Shown: positions 46,771-59,456 of the stretch, one piece after another
Numbering within the stretch: the first letter of the stretch is position 1
Layout of the letters: each line of letters begins with the position of its first letter
From: Collybia mongolica
Lineage: Eukaryota; Basidiomycota; Agaricomycetes; Agaricales; Clitocybaceae
Reading direction: 5' to 3'
Assembly: GCA_013420905.1 (NCBI GenBank)
Contig: JAAXNY010000011.1
Coordinates: 868,001-932,000, forward strand
DNA length: 64,000 nt
The notes under the pieces: generated by a model
Databases searched by the model: none
What the model was told of the DNA's origin: nothing
What the model saw: only the letters and a program-made list of their open reading frames with translations
Made by a program: the position numbers and the translations under genes

Positions 46771-47557
46771 ATGATGTTCCGTTTTACGATCACTCTATCT
46801 TTGCTTTCTTTGTTTTGCCTATTTGTGGCGGGATCTCCCACAGCTCGTTTGCTTGACGACCAGACCCAGGCGCTTCATCCTCGAACACAGCCTTTTTTCC
46901 CGGAATCTCCTTCCTCTTGCCCAATATGTGAAAAGGTCAGGAAACGTTTTTGACTATTTTTCAGGTGGTCCGATCAGTAGATTCGGTATGCTGTTACCTC
47001 CGTACCAAGGCGCGGAAAGCTGACCCCACAGTAGCACAGTATTACTGACTATGGTTGCAGGATTATGGAAATATTAACAGTTGTGCTCAAGCAGCGCCCG
47101 TCCTTTCCAATATCACAACGGTCCGTACAAACCTAACTCTACTTGCCAATCCTGAACGAAATAGTACAGATCATCTTCAACCCGGGTGCATTCATTGATG
47201 TCATCAAGTGCGCCTGTGTGGAGACTTTCCAGGCTGTGTTTCCCCAATGCGTCGACTGGTGTGTACACCGCTTTGAACGGAGACTTCATCCAGTTTATCA
47301 CCCATTCCGCCAGTTTCATCAGAACGAATCAATCTGAGGTGCTGAACACCCCAGATTTGCCCGCAGTCGTGGACGGGATGAGAAAGATATGTTTATTGCA
47401 AAGCTCCCTGCTAGGAAACGTCTCGGAGTCTAACGGAGATGTGACACCTGTGGCACCAGCACCGACCTCACATGCAGCGTCACAGAGCAGCCATATCTTG
47501 TGGGGGAGCTTCGTTACATCCCTCCTCGTCGTTTTGTCCATGGTTAACTTTTCTTGA
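46771..47557 (+). CDS. Secreted, GPI-type cysteine protein
   Basis: Four or so exons encode a small secreted protein. A signal peptide (FRFTITLSLLSLFCLFVAGS) starts at 46771. After it come SSCPICEK, then DYGNINSCAQAAPVLSNITT, IIFNPGAFIDVIKCACVETF and FPQCVDCFIRTNQSEVLN, giving about eight Cys that could pair. The third junction joins GTC GAC TG to T TTC in phase. A Ser/Thr-rich spacer and a C-terminal hydrophobic segment (WGSFVTSLLVVLSMVNFS) fit a GPI-anchor signal. This kind of protein is common in Agaricomycetes and sits on the plasma membrane or wall. It is not the CFEM pattern. Function unknown. Confidence 0.78.
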
Positions 47558-47970
47558 CGTTAGCTGGAGTGTTCAACGCTACGCGACATTATTTATATGT
47601 AACGACTGATTACGACCATAATGAGTATTACGACTATTCACGAACCCCACTACCTAAGCCCAAAATAACGAGATTATTCACCCTAGCTTTGGGCTCACGT
47701 TTGGCTGGTATGTTGCAATAGCGTCGGAGCCTTATTCCTCAATATCATGTTTAAATACGCCATTTAGCGCCTTAGAGGACTAAAAGGGGAGTCAAGCGGG
47801 GGGGGGGGGGGGGCTAGTGGCCTTGGAAGTGAAACCACACAGGTTGAATCCTACTGAGAACATGGAAAGAAGGGATGTGGCGTCGTTATGGCAGGAAAAG
47901 TGATGTTAATGGTACATAATGTGGAGAACAACTCAGTCAGGATGACTGACTTGGGATGCCGTGACCCCTA
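47558..47970. other. Convergent intergenic region
   Basis: About 410 bases with the G run and the 3' ends of the two flanking genes. No gene was seen. Confidence 0.4.
47798..47813 (+). repeat. Run of 16 G
   Basis: Uninterrupted G tract in the convergent spacer between two genes. It could be a real homopolymer, able to form a G-quadruplex-like structure, or its length may be an assembly estimate. Confidence 0.9.
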
Positions 47971-49390
47971 TCAATCTTCGCACGCCAGAAGAAGTCTCCT
48001 AGATGCTGAATGTTCAATATTATATTGTCGGTTCCCTCGCTTCTTCAGACGGGAAGTGGTAGTTGGTACGACGTATGGTCTGTCTTCCACAACCTCTGAA
48101 GTAGTGTCTGTCGGTTCGTCTTCGAGAGATTCTGGGACACGTGATCCTACAGAGAGACGTAGGTTGCGGCGACGCTCCATCTGCTTCTCGCGTTCCTTCA
48201 TATATTTGAACATGTCTAATAGGTATGGCCAGGCCTGGCGCTGTGCAAATATTTCGACATGAATAGGGCGGTCGATTGAAGGGACATCTGGAAGTATATG
48301 GACGTTTGGCTGTCGATTTCGCATGTAGTTTGGTATATTGTAGAAGGTAAAAGGGTCCATATTCGAGAAGACTTCGTCCAATTTCTCCCAATGGCGTATC
48401 GCTGCTGTTTCTCTAAACTCCTTCTCTTGATCGTCGCCATACTGACGGATGCAGGCAAGGTTTGTCAGGCGTACTTTGCCATTATGAATGAGCAGGTTCG
48501 GAGGAGTGGGTCCCATGTGGACTAGGCGACGCCGTTCCATCCTAGAAACTGTATCGTACAGAAGGGCACGGTCACAGGCCTGCATTATCCGGCCGAGGTG
48601 AGGCTCTGTCATCAGCCCAATGACAATGCCATCCCTCATAACGTGTCCTAGAACCTCGTATGTGAGATCCATTCCACGAACGTAGTGATATCCTTGCATG
48701 CTGCGCTCCAAGTCTTGCATCTGCATCCCGTCACCGTCCCATCCCATGATTATTTCTGCAAAGTATAAAGGACGTTCATAAGGTGCCACTTGATGAGGAA
48801 AGACCTGCGCTTACCGACTTCGCGCCCTTTCCAGATCCCAGCCCGGTGTTCGCATTGCCACCAGGTGGTATAAGTGATATCGCTCTCGTCGACCAGGGGT
48901 GCCCACAGAGGCATTGTAATTTTTTGGAATCTTTTATTTCTCTGTGTGATTTGAAAACCCCCAGTTCGCTTCCGAGGTACTAAATATCCCCAATTCGTTC
49001 TTCCAAAGTCAATGGAGTCGATGAGAGTATGCTGTGCAGCGAAGGGTCAGACCAAATGCTACTACCGAAATATCAAGAACATACGATAAGCTCTAGGCCT
49101 CGCCAATATTCTATCTCCAACTTTTTGTATTCTGATTCAGTGAAAGTTGCTAGGTGTTTCAGCTTATGGACTCGTTCAGTCACAAGGTCAAGGGGGGGAG
49201 CTTGGATGACAATCATCTGGCCATCCTTCCACAGCACGTAGGCTCGCAGGAGAAAATTCGTGCCTCCTACATACGCAACAACCCTATCTGGAATCGGGGA
49301 TACGATCGGTGCCATTTGGTCTCCGTTGCGGGTCCTCGAAACTGCAGTTGTGTTTGTGGGTCCAAGCCGCGACGTCTGAAGATCTGACAT
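47971..49390 (-). CDS. Protein kinase-like protein, probable pseudokinase
   Basis: Exons 49085-49390, 48815-49031 and 47971-48755 join in phase to 435 residues. The N-terminal part has VVAYVGGTNFLLRAYVLWKD followed by GQMIVIQAPP and a helical stretch. The middle exon contains TYTTWWQCEHRAGIWKGREV and the next starts EIIMGWDGDGM, which looks like the hinge of a kinase fold. Where kinases have the catalytic HxDxxxxN loop, this protein has HMGPTPPNLLIHNGKVRLTN (about residues 254-273): the Asn and the following beta strands fit, but the catalytic Asp is replaced and the DFG Asp reads Asn (LTNLA). The C-terminus has a basic, Arg-rich helix. It resembles the protein-kinase-like families expanded in basidiomycetes but seems unable to transfer phosphate by the usual route. 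A TATA-like element lies upstream (see 49386-49462). Confidence 0.68.
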
Positions 49391-49462
49391 CCAACATGGA
49401 CGCGTGATCTATATATATCCACGCTACAGCGGCTACACTTCCCAAAAACATTCAACTCAGCG
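49386..49462 (-). promoter_or_regulatory. Core promoter of the kinase-like gene with TATA element
   Basis: Reading on the minus strand, TTTTTGGGAAGTGTAGCC is followed by GTGGATATATATAGATCACG and then the start codon about 20 bases further. The TATATATA is a good TATA-box candidate. A diverged second copy of this block lies at 49963-50040. Confidence 0.5.
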
Positions 49463-49696
49463 ATCATCTTTTATCATTCACTTCCGACCTCGGACGTTCA
49501 CGCAACCTCGCGGCTCTCCTCGATTCATCACCTTCATGACTTTCAATAAACTTTTTGCGCTTGATGAACAGCATTGCTGCTACGTGGCACTATGTATTAT
49601 TTATGCTTAATAAGTAAATAAGTTATCTCTAAAAAATTATCTACAAGTTTTATCTCGTCAACAGTGAACGAGTCATGAATTATCTCTCCAAGTTAC

Positions 49697-49715
49697 GGTG
49701 GGTCAAAGACCCACC
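49697..49715. repeat. Perfect small hairpin
   Basis: GGTGGGTC, three loop bases, GACCCACC. Eight base pairs. A similar hairpin lies at 49771-49791 (GTTCCCAC, five T, GTGGGAAC). Both lie in unassigned sequence and may be chance. Confidence 0.6.
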
Positions 49716-49962
49716 TTACTATCACCTTACCATGCTCACAATTCTGGCCGATCTTACCCGACATTACATGGTTCCCACTTTTTGTGGGAACACACGTGCT
49801 ACCACCAGAATGGCAGTTGGCACAATCTTCAATAAGACTCTTTCCTTTCGATTTTTATGTGTGGCAGGTACCAAATTCGTGGCTGAAATTTTATTATTGT
49901 GGGCGTTGGGTTGCGATGTCATCTGTGGTAAGGTCTTGGTCCTTTTACTGATGGAGCCGCGA

Positions 49963-50040
49963 CATCTGATATTCCAACTTGAATGCATGGTACATATATA
50001 TCCTCGCCACACTTCCCAAAAGGGCAGCGGTGATTGAAAT
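49963..50040 (-). repeat. Diverged copy of kinase-like gene promoter and start
   Basis: Minus-strand reading gives CTTTTGGGAAGTGTGGCG then AGGATATATATGTACCATGC, then GTTGGAATATCAGATGTCGC, matching the order of elements in front of and just after the start of the kinase-like gene. The reading frame beyond is broken. This looks like a remnant of a duplicated gene. Confidence 0.45.
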
Positions 50041-52751
50041 TGAAATCATTTGATCGGCTTAGATTGAAGCAGCCACCTCTCGCCTACAAAACGCCTTTTG
50101 CAAGAGCGCCTGTTGTCCGAGAAACAGAGCGAGCTACTCCCAAGGCCTGTGTCTCTTAAAGCCATACACACAGGGTGACACAGCCCTAGGATTATTTGCC
50201 GCATTCTCGCATGGAATTTTTCTATAACCTGAACCCCGGATCGAGTTGAATATGGGTCTTACCGTAGGATAGTAGGTGGTCCCTCATTCCATTCTTATCA
50301 ACTAGAATTTATCCTGCGAATGTATTTTCCGAAACAGCGGGATCTTTGGAGAGAGTCAAAAGGGCATCTCTACTACTCTCAGGTTTTCTGTGTCTCCATA
50401 TGCTTCGGACGCTCGGGTACGACAAGCCCTCCCGCCCAGGTTCAGCACTACAGCATGAACGGGTTGAAACACTTAGGTTGGTAACTCCCTGTATCGCAGG
50501 CGCCAAATGCGACCATAAAATCGTCGTAAGTTCCAATGACTTTTGATATCAGTTTATTTCTCATTATGTGCGTCAGTCGTCTCTGCAAGTGCCCCTTCTG
50601 CTCTATTTCCTTCCACAAAGTCGTCTCCGGGTGCAGCCCTATGTATCAAACAGGAATGCTTTCATGTCGCGCGTCGCGCCTCCAGTCCTCGTCGCCTTCA
50701 CTATCCCCCGAAACATGTCCGGGTTGTATAAGTAAAGGTCTAGCATCAAGATAATTGTGAGTCCTCTTTGAACATTACGTTGGCTTTGCCTATAGGTTGT
50801 TGAACCTTGCCTCTGTTTCACCCAGTTTCTTCTTTTTCTCTGGGTTCGATCCATTGTCACTCTTTTTTTTTTTTGGCTCCGACTATAGTGCTCGCCGATG
50901 AGCTTGCGCTACGTTCAATGTATGTCAAAACTGCCACCCTCAATCCCCTCCCATTACTTACCTACGCTGAAACTCTTTAGGCCTCTTCTCCTGGATCATA
51001 CAGCCCTGATCATTTTTGCTCTCCATCCCATGTCAACGCAGCTATCCTTCTTGTATTCCAGCCTAATGTTTCAATAGCTTTCTTAGACCTAGTAGAGATT
51101 CTGCCTATAATGCGTTCTCCTGTTGTAGCACTACAGAACCCCGTAGTATAATACATAACAATACTAATTGCATCATCAAAGATTCTGCCAATCTCGGGAT
51201 ATCGGCAACGTGCAGGGTCCATACGTCTTTTATCCTAAAGCTCAATTAAGCAGGCGTGGCGGTCTTGACGATGCAACCAATGGCAGTCGATGCCCTGTAT
51301 CTCCGATATCAACCCAAAGGCTGCTCGCACGGCAACGAGGCTTCCCTCGATGATATGTATGTTTTTTACTACATCGGGAGCTCATAAGAATCATCCTGCG
51401 CCTTTTTTTTTCTGTACGCGCGTCTGGAAAGATGCCACCGGACATCATTTTTGCGGAGTCCGTATGTGACCACTGGCAATTCCCTGATAATACACTAAAG
51501 ATGACGATTCAGAAGCAGTAATGAAACCGATTGACTAAACCAGGTCCCATGTGTTTCGGTGTATCCACCGCACCAACGCCTTACCTCAGGGATTCTATGC
51601 CGGGCATGTCGGGTCAACTTCGTTGAACACAATTTGACCCCATTATTAGGCAGATTTCAGAACACCACTTGAACCACGTTTTAAGGCAAAATGGTTGATT
51701 GTGTGCTCCACTGTTAGCCCTTTTTCGGAATATACACAAGGAAGTAAATCCTTGACGACTAAGCGATCTAGGTTTGCTCTAGGGTATTCCTGACGATGGC
51801 GGAATAATCAGTGGCACAGGTACATCTGAGAACTTTGAAGCATTCGTGGGGATTATTCAAGCGCGGCGTCACGATAACGAACATCAGATATTCCTAGAAG
51901 GGAGGACGGATAGTAGTGAAGTGCGCATGGATCCTACATCAGTTACCCCGATTGCTCCCAGAGCATCAACGCCACCATGGAGATGGATCTCTGCAGTACA
52001 AAGCCCAGACAACAAATGCACGTCCATAGCAGTTACCATTTAGTCTTCGCTAGAATTACCATCGAGCTGTGAATTCATTATGAATGTTTCATGACGCGCT
52101 GAACCCGTTGGTTCCAGAACGACCCGATCAGCACCTATTTCTGAGGTGAGGAACGCTCCAGGGACTGCCTGCAGATCGCGATGCATTACTTGATTTCGTC
52201 TATACCCGTTAAGAACGGGGGCCAACCTCTTGAAGTTCTAGATTCGCGTAGCAGTGGAGTGTTTTTAACCGGGAGATAATTTGATGGCCTCTATCTCCCT
52301 CCTTGCCACGCATGTCCATTATACACTTTAGCTAGTTTCTGGGAGTCCAGGAAGGCCAGGTGATGTAGGAACTGGGAGGAGTTATCATTACAACCAACGA
52401 TGCGACCATGCGCGGGTGAGATATTAGCCAAGTTTGGGGGAATCGCTGTGGAGCCCGAGTTCAAAATTATCCCGTTTCTGTTGGACCCACAAATCGACAG
52501 CAGCGTGTTGCATCGTGTTCAAAGCCTCGCCTGCCTTCCAAGATGCGGCAATATACAAGGGGAACTGAGTCGAGTCATACTATTTTGTGTCCAGTTTCAC
52601 TGATTAGGACGCTAAGACTCGGTTTCAATGATGTGGATGATTCCGATGAGGTTCAAGTGTGAAGTAGGGAAGCAATAATCACTCGGAGGCAATACTCAGA
52701 AAACTTGAACCTCGAGATGAAACCAAACCAAACAATGATGTTACCCCTGTA

Positions 52752-52774
52752 CCGGCTATTCTATAAATAGCCGG
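52752..52774. repeat. Perfect small hairpin
   Basis: CCGGCTATT, five loop bases, AATAGCCGG. Nine base pairs in an AT-rich, gene-poor stretch. No flanking element was identified. Confidence 0.6.
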
Positions 52775-53808
52775 AAGTTCACCCCGAGAGGTTTCGCAAG
52801 TCAATATTTTTAAATTCTTACCGAGGACTCGGAGTTACAGCAGAGGTTTCAAAGAAAAATAAAGGTCGAGCTACATAGCTTTTGCCATAATACTCTTATA
52901 CGTGGTAATATGGCTTGCAATGCCTACTTATTTTTGATAACCAAACGTGCCGTTTCTAGTACTACATCTATTATTATACACTTCTTCGACACTCTCGAGT
53001 AACAACGAGCAATCAATGCCAACCAACTCATACGTCTACCCATGCGCCAATTTCACAGGTATATAAACCCTCGATTTGTTGGTACATACACCTTCAAAAT
53101 TGATAAGGGTATTATTATCCTAATAGCCTCGTAGGGCCTGAAATAATCTGATACGTGAAGATACGTCATAAATGATTTTTCCGATAATCGACCAAAAGGT
53201 TACCCGAGTTTCGCCAAGTTCACTTGTGGTTTGCTAGCGATGCGAAACGACTCCAATCTCACTTCCGCGGCATGGCCCAAGTTTATTGCCAGGACAGTGA
53301 GGTGCAGGGGGCACCGAGATATAAACTCTTGCCGACCATATCGAGGCTCTGTATGACGCATGATAATCCTGGTAGTATTGATCATATCAAGTTATTCTGT
53401 GTAATAGACTATTGATGTCTTCTTTCAACATGATGAAGACAGTGTATCAATACACTAAAATGACCCATACCTGATCAGACGGTGAAGCGCCCAAAGTCCA
53501 TGACAGACTCTAAGATAAATAACAGATAGTATAAGATTTAAAAAAATTGTATCCAGCATTCGAATAACCTTAGGAATGTAAACGAAGCCAAAATACAAAA
53601 ATGCCCATTACTGGGTCAGTTCAGCGGTCGCCAGCTTGATGGAAAACCTGCCGCAACAGCTGACCCCGCTGGAATAAAGTACCTCCTAACTATGCTGGGT
53701 ATATATGCTGAATTACCGTGAAGGCAAGACAAAGACTAATGGAGAGCAAGACGGGGAAGAGGATGAGAAGTGTGAGTAATAGAGTACTCAACACCACCGA
53801 AAACCTCT

Positions 53809-54776
53809 TCAGAGGACCGAAATGGCCACAGCCAGTAGACTCATCGCTGCAGTGAGGATGCCCTGCGAACCACTGTGATTGTGGATTGCACCTGAGGAGG
53901 GGAAAGTTCCACCAGAGAGGCCTCCAGCAGCCTGGACGGCACCGCTCAAAAAGTTCTTTCCACAGGTGTTCTGGACACCAGTGTAGAGAGCTGACTGGCT
54001 GTCCAAAATTGTGCTCTTGGAGAGACCTGGAGCGTACGGGACGTTCGACTCGAAGTTGATGTAGGACGTTAGGACGTTACGAGTGCAAGCTGTGCACAGG
54101 TCGGCCGCTTCGAGTGATGGTGTGAGGAAAAGGAAGGCGAGGTTAGCTTTGCGGTAAGCGGCCATATCAGGGACGAGGGGGCTCTGGCCCGAAGACCCAG
54201 CAACGAGGTTTTTGCTTGTGCCGCTGGGGAGCTTCGCCTGCGTGGCGCAGTAACTACCGCCGTCATCTTTAGAACAGATGGCGTTCTTGAGGGGAAGGGT
54301 GACATAAAGGATATCGTATGTCCTGACTACATCAGGGTTGGGACTCGAAGTAAGCTCAGCAGAGCAGGCCGAGTAGAAATCTGCGATCTTCCCACGAATG
54401 AGGCTTTCTGGGCAGCTGCTAGCTGCTGATGTCGAACAAAGAGCATTCAAAGTGGATTCGACCTGAGCTGTAGATGAGGAAGTCGTGCCATTCCCGCCGG
54501 GTGCGTATCCAGCCGTTGCGGTTGTCAATGCTGATGTACATGCGGTGAGCGTCTTGTCGCCGTCAAGGGCGGTCAGGAAGTCGGTGCAACTCTTGCTGAT
54601 TCCAGAAGGAATGAGAGGGTTCGCGGCTGAACTAGGGGCAGGCGCCGGCGTTCCCTTTTAAAACAAAAAAAAAAAGTTAAGAAATGACAGGAGTCCTCTG
54701 CGTGAGGAAGGCATACCGACGACTGGGCCAAAGCTGCAGTTGTAAGCAGAGAGATAATGGAGAGAGATTTGAACAT
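53809..54776 (-). CDS. Secreted GPI-anchored cysteine protein, DUF7729-like
   Basis: Exon 1 from 54776 encodes a signal peptide (MFKSLSIISLLTTAALAQSS); an intron of about 55 bases (donor after AQSS, acceptor near 54657) leads to one long exon. The mature region has CTDFLTALDGDKTLTACTSA, then about eight more Cys in CSTSAASSCPE, YSACSAEL, AICSKDDGGSYC, DLCTACTRNVLTSYI and NTCGKNF. The spacing matches the basidiomycete family DUF7729. The C-terminus is Gly/Ser-rich and ends in a hydrophobic segment (ILTAAMSLLAVAISVL), a GPI-anchor signal. It is expected at the cell wall or plasma membrane; function unknown. The stop is at 53809-53811. Confidence 0.83.
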
Positions 54777-57452
54777 GGCGTATTAAAGAATGGACGAGTT
54801 TTTTTTACTGTCGACGACGACGATGAAAACGTTACTGGGAGACGTTGCTGTTGTTGGAGAAGAAAGGCTGGCCGCCGTTGTTCTTGGTGTGTTTACGTCA
54901 CAACAAGGCCAAACACAAATGTGGCACCAGTGGCAACCGGTCGCGCGCGCTGATATCCATCAGATGAATACGTTCACGTTGGGCGGCCCTGTCAACGCTC
55001 AGTTGTCTGCACTCATCCTTTCCTTTACCCGTACCATCAAGTATCCAAACCGATTTCAAACCGCTTTCTCAGAGCCAACAACATTTCAAATTCAATTCAG
55101 TTGTACGCAGCACACTATCGGTCACTCACAATTATCGTTAAGTAATATACTGGCGCAGGAAGTTGGGGAGTTGGAAGCGACTGAACCCTAGCAGCGGATA
55201 CATGTTGATCGACGCTGATTAAAATTAACATGTCACTTTATCACTCATTCGAACTTATTGGACAACACATCAAGGCAATCAGGCACAAACTTCCCACCCA
55301 TTTTATCACCCAAAGCATGGAACTTGAACTGTAAAAAGTACTAGCACACATTCTCTCAGGGTTTTATATGAGTTACATTACAACAAGAGGAAGGCGGGTG
55401 CTCGTCTATTCGAACACAGTTAGATTCTGAATAGCGCATCACAGTATTAGCCGGTCGGTCTTGGCAATTACTCGGAAATACACCTGAAGTATTATATGCA
55501 TCAGGAGCTTTGGAGGTACAGCATCGTATATATTCCCGCCAGTAACTGATTTTTCACTTCTTCGCGCGATCCGGGTTCGTCTGTGACCCTCAACGTATGC
55601 GTTTTTGCATTTAACTATACTTACTCACGGGCATGACAAATGTTCAGTTTCTTATCCTCCTCCGAGTACCAATAGACGACAACTCCGCGAACTGAGGGAT
55701 TCTCACGCGACCTCTTAGTGTTCCCCATCGTCCTGCATGTCTTCACCCCATTTTTCAGGACCCTGAAACTTTCATTTGATGGTCAACCGTGGTGATTATC
55801 CAAAGGGTTTGTAATGCCACGGGCGCCGCCGTTCCAACACGATTGATCGAGAGGTCGTGATACTCAGGTAATTCGTACTCTTACTGTTAAGGCAGGGTGG
55901 CTGAATAGCCAAGTTCTTTCAATAGGAATAACTGAATACACAAACTTTATTGTTTGTCAAAGAGTGAATGCTGATTTATCGACGCTTCTCGCCGAGCGTT
56001 TCACGCTTTCCTGACCTTCGGTCGAGGAGAAGCAAAGTATGATGTGAAAGGGCTGCTATTGAAGTTAACTTCCATCTGAACCCCATTCAATGGTTCTGTT
56101 GCCCAGATGGGCCAGCCCGTTCATTGGCGACGGTCGTTGATGGTATATTTCCGATTGAACGCTTTTCTGTTTTCCTTTATACTTGGCTACGCGCACCGCG
56201 TATAATGACGGCAGGGAAATTTATACACCGTGACAATGAGAACTCTCACCCGCTATTCGCTGTTCTTCTCTAAACAGGCCCGCAGCTTGGTTCACGCCAC
56301 ATGCACTCCACTAGCACATAACCGTGTCGAACCTCGGACTCATTCTGGAACCCAAGCGTCTTGCGCCTGTACTTCGCCACAACATGACTTGAAAGGAATT
56401 TCTTGTGGCTTAACAGGTGACGTTCGAGAGACTAGGTTCGTGTTAGGGTCAATCTGACCTTGAAACTGCTGCCCATCTTCCTGTACGGCCTTCTATGATA
56501 AACGGCGAAAAGGCGGAGGCTGGGTGACTGATCTTTCATATCAACCCTTTTACAACTCCGGTCGTCTTTTAAGTATCCTTTTTCAGGTTCGCCTGTCCTT
56601 CAGGAAGATACCCTTCATCAGACCCAGAAGCCCATACACTCGCTTGCCGCTACAACGTGCGCCAGGCTGAGCCGATCAGCCTTTGGCTCATGTACGAAGC
56701 ATGACTACTTCCTGTTGGAGTAACAGAAAAGTCCTGTCCGACGAAGTGATCCCCGTGGGTCGCCCACCTTTTACAAAGCCATCGAATTAATGGGACAAGC
56801 GGCAATACTGAATTCGGCGACTTGGACCATGAGACTCAGGGAAAAGGTGCAGTGGTCCTTTTCGTGCCCAAAAACCGTTGCCTCGTCCATAAATCCCGAC
56901 ACTTAGGGACCGGGTACAAACTTCTATTCAGAGAAACCTGTTTCTACGTCCTCATCATTCCTCTTCTGACATACGATACCTCTTCTAATCCACGCCCACT
57001 GTCATACCACATGATTTTACCCCCCTTCGTCGTTTGAGGAGGGAGGTGGAGCTATTGACGTGGACACATGAGGCAACTGGTTGTGCTAGGTGGACCAGAC
57101 GCTCCAGCCCATTCCTCCGACTGAAAGATCACCCAGATCAATGAACGATAGAAGTTATTCATGAACATAGGCTGTCCAGTTGGAACCATCTCTGGATCCA
57201 GCGCCGCCAAAGGAAAGGTGTTAGGCATCTGAGATCCTCATGTGCCCAATCTCTGCGGTAGTCACCCTCGTGATCGTTTTTCATGGGGTGATGCCGCACT
57301 TGTCGCAGAACGAAGCCCCATCTATCTCGAAAAAGATTAATCATTCCAGCGACTGACATCAAGGAGGTTTGCCCGTCCTCACTCCAAAATCTTATCAGCA
57401 AGTGACCAATGATATTTTTAAAATGGTATAAACAAATTTAAAGAATGACATC
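54777..57452. other. 2.7-kb gene-poor stretch
   Basis: No gene recognised. The open frame at 54790-55191 (plus) starts in the promoter of the gene to its left and has no known motif. The rest has only short frames. The right end is the 3' side of the F-box gene. Confidence 0.4.
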
Positions 57453-59456
57453 TCAGAACCGATCTTGAGCCAAGGATGCCCACCACGTTTCGCTGACTTT
57501 GTGCAGACTAAAAATCCCTCGGATAGTATCACAGTCCTCGGTGGGCATGCTTGATCGCAGTTGGCCGACAAGTGCGACACCATATCGCAGGCGACCTTCA
57601 AAGATCCAAGTTCCCAGATGGGCATCACCAGCACTCTTCTGAATAAATGTTAATCCCCGATACCCTGTGACCTACAAACGAACTGACCGGTTCTCGTCTA
57701 ATCGAGATCAGCCCGTCAGGACGAATTCTCCCCATAAACCTGAATCCCCCCCAGGCCTGCTCGTGATCATCTAGGGTCTGCTAATATCAACCTCCGTCGA
57801 AGGCAAGTCATTACAGTCAACATACCTCTCCCATGATTACGACATCCAGCGCTTGGCCCGGATCTCGCTGAACAGAGGCGTTGGTATTTGAAGGGGGAGA
57901 ATATTTCTCATATCCAAATTTGCGAGACCGTATCTCAAAACCGTCCTGTACTAGCAAGATCCTAGGTCAGCTCCAATCCCGACAACGCGGAGTTGACTCG
58001 CCTCTGATTCAAGGAGGTTAACCGGACCAAAATTAAGGTCAGATGGGTCGTCAAAAGGCAGAGGCAAATGGGGGCTGAAACACATATACTCGGATATAGC
58101 ACATTGCATCGGTTTGCGACACGAATAGTCCTCCGAGAAGGGAGATACGGGACTGACAATTTTTGGCTCAACCAGACAGGAAATCTGGGATGCACATTGT
58201 CAGAGAGGACGATGCTGAGAAAACTACTCATACCATGAAACATCCTTCCCACAGCCCCGTGAGCGTTCCAGGAGTATAAGGAAATATAAGTGAGCTTGAG
58301 AGATGATAGTTACTTTGTAACAATCGACAAAACTCGTGGTCATGCCTCTTTTGATCAACGGTTTCCACTGTTGTCGAGGAACGCATGCGTTGAGAAACTT
58401 CGGCGTCCCGTATATCGACTAATAGAGGGGTCTTGTATGATGTGATGGTGCGGAAGTCCTCCATCGTGGGTCCCGAACGTTGTGCCGCAAGGGCTGCCGC
58501 TCTATTCTCGGGAAGGTGTGTTGGTATCCCGAAAATAAAAGATTCCTTTAAGGCAAAAATAACAATGATTGCGGCAGACGTGGGTTCGGGGAATATTGGT
58601 ATTTGTGGCTCAAAATAATTGTAGGTGAGTCCTTGTTCCCCGTCGCCCCAGGCAATGATATCGACACAACCACCTCTGTGTGAAGACCTGACATCTACGT
58701 TGCCTCCAGTACTATGCTGTAATGAGGACCAGGCGGGGACGTTGATTGCAGTGTTCTAACAAGGCTTTGAGTGTGGGAAGAAAATCAAGGAAGAGGCAAG
58801 TACCCTTGCAAGCCCGGGAGATGCGGCCGAAGGACGGAGTAAGCGTATGATCTCTTCCTTGGTTTCTGTGCTTATTTCAGCAATTACTTCTGAAGGGAAT
58901 GTCAAAATTAACCAGCGATTCGGGACGGCAGACAAGACTTACTAGCAGAAAGTGTGAAGCATAGAAGCCATACAGCGAGAGCGTTGGTGTCGTGCTTTAT
59001 ATGACCAGATGTAAGGTAATCGGTGTCGTGAGAGAGGTGTTTGCGGACAAAAGATAAAATAAACTCAGGGAAGCCAGCCGCGAATAGCTGTGCTTCGTTC
59101 ACGCCCCCACTTTCTAGAACCATGCGAAGCGCGGCAAATAAATCTTGTCGCGAATTTTCAAATGACAAGTCCCGGTGTCGGGCACGTCGTAGGACATGAC
59201 ATCGACGAAGGAGTTCAACAGCGAGCGCAGAATCCGTCAGGTGATTATGTATATCAGCGAGGAGATCGAATTTTGTTCGGAAAATGTTTGCGTAGAGGTG
59301 TGGGCAGTTCGAGACTCTAAGCGAGCGGTGAATCGTAGAACTGACCAATAGAAGATGTATGAGGTCGTGCGGTGGCTCCAACACGGAAGAAGAGGCCAAA
59401 AGGAAGGCGATATGGTGCAGGATATCGCGGGGGACTGATTCGAGATGGGACGCCAT
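57453..59456 (-). CDS. F-box-type protein of Agaricomycete family
   Basis: Likely substrate adaptor of an SCF ubiquitin ligase. Start at 59456: an F-box-like N-terminus (SVPRDILHHIAFLLASSSVL, then LLLVSSTIHRSLRVSNCPHL and YANIFRTKFDL). A helical region follows, then exons with EVIAEISTETKEEIIRLLRP, DIIAWGDGEQGLTYNYFEPQ, PTSAAIIVIFALKESFIFGI, and MEDFRTITSYKTPLL. Later exons give ISCLVEPKIVSP, DGFEIRSRKFGYEKYSPP, GFRFMGRIRPDGLISIRREP, and the closing GDAHLGTWIFEGRLRYGVAL with VGQLRSS, ending ASLAQDRF at 57453-57455. The C-terminal FRFxGRxRxxDGLI...REP...GxWIF pattern is typical of a family widespread in mushrooms. About seven exons; the borders between 57660 and 57960 are approximate. Confidence 0.8.

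Larger units (their letters stand above)
49391..53808. other. 4.4-kb gene-poor stretch
   Basis: No intact gene was recognised. It begins with the kinase-like gene promoter. At 49963-50040 a diverged copy of that promoter and the first few codons is seen on the same strand. Small perfect hairpins occur at 49697-49715, 49771-49791 and 52752-52774, and a T run of 13 or more near 50864. Open frames such as 49675-50037 (plus) have no known motif. From about 52600 to 53600 the sequence is AT-rich. Confidence 0.45.

Noticed and set aside
54790..55191. Plus-strand open frame of 133 codons
   Set aside because: It opposes the promoter of the DUF7729-like gene, has no motif and no homologue I recognise.
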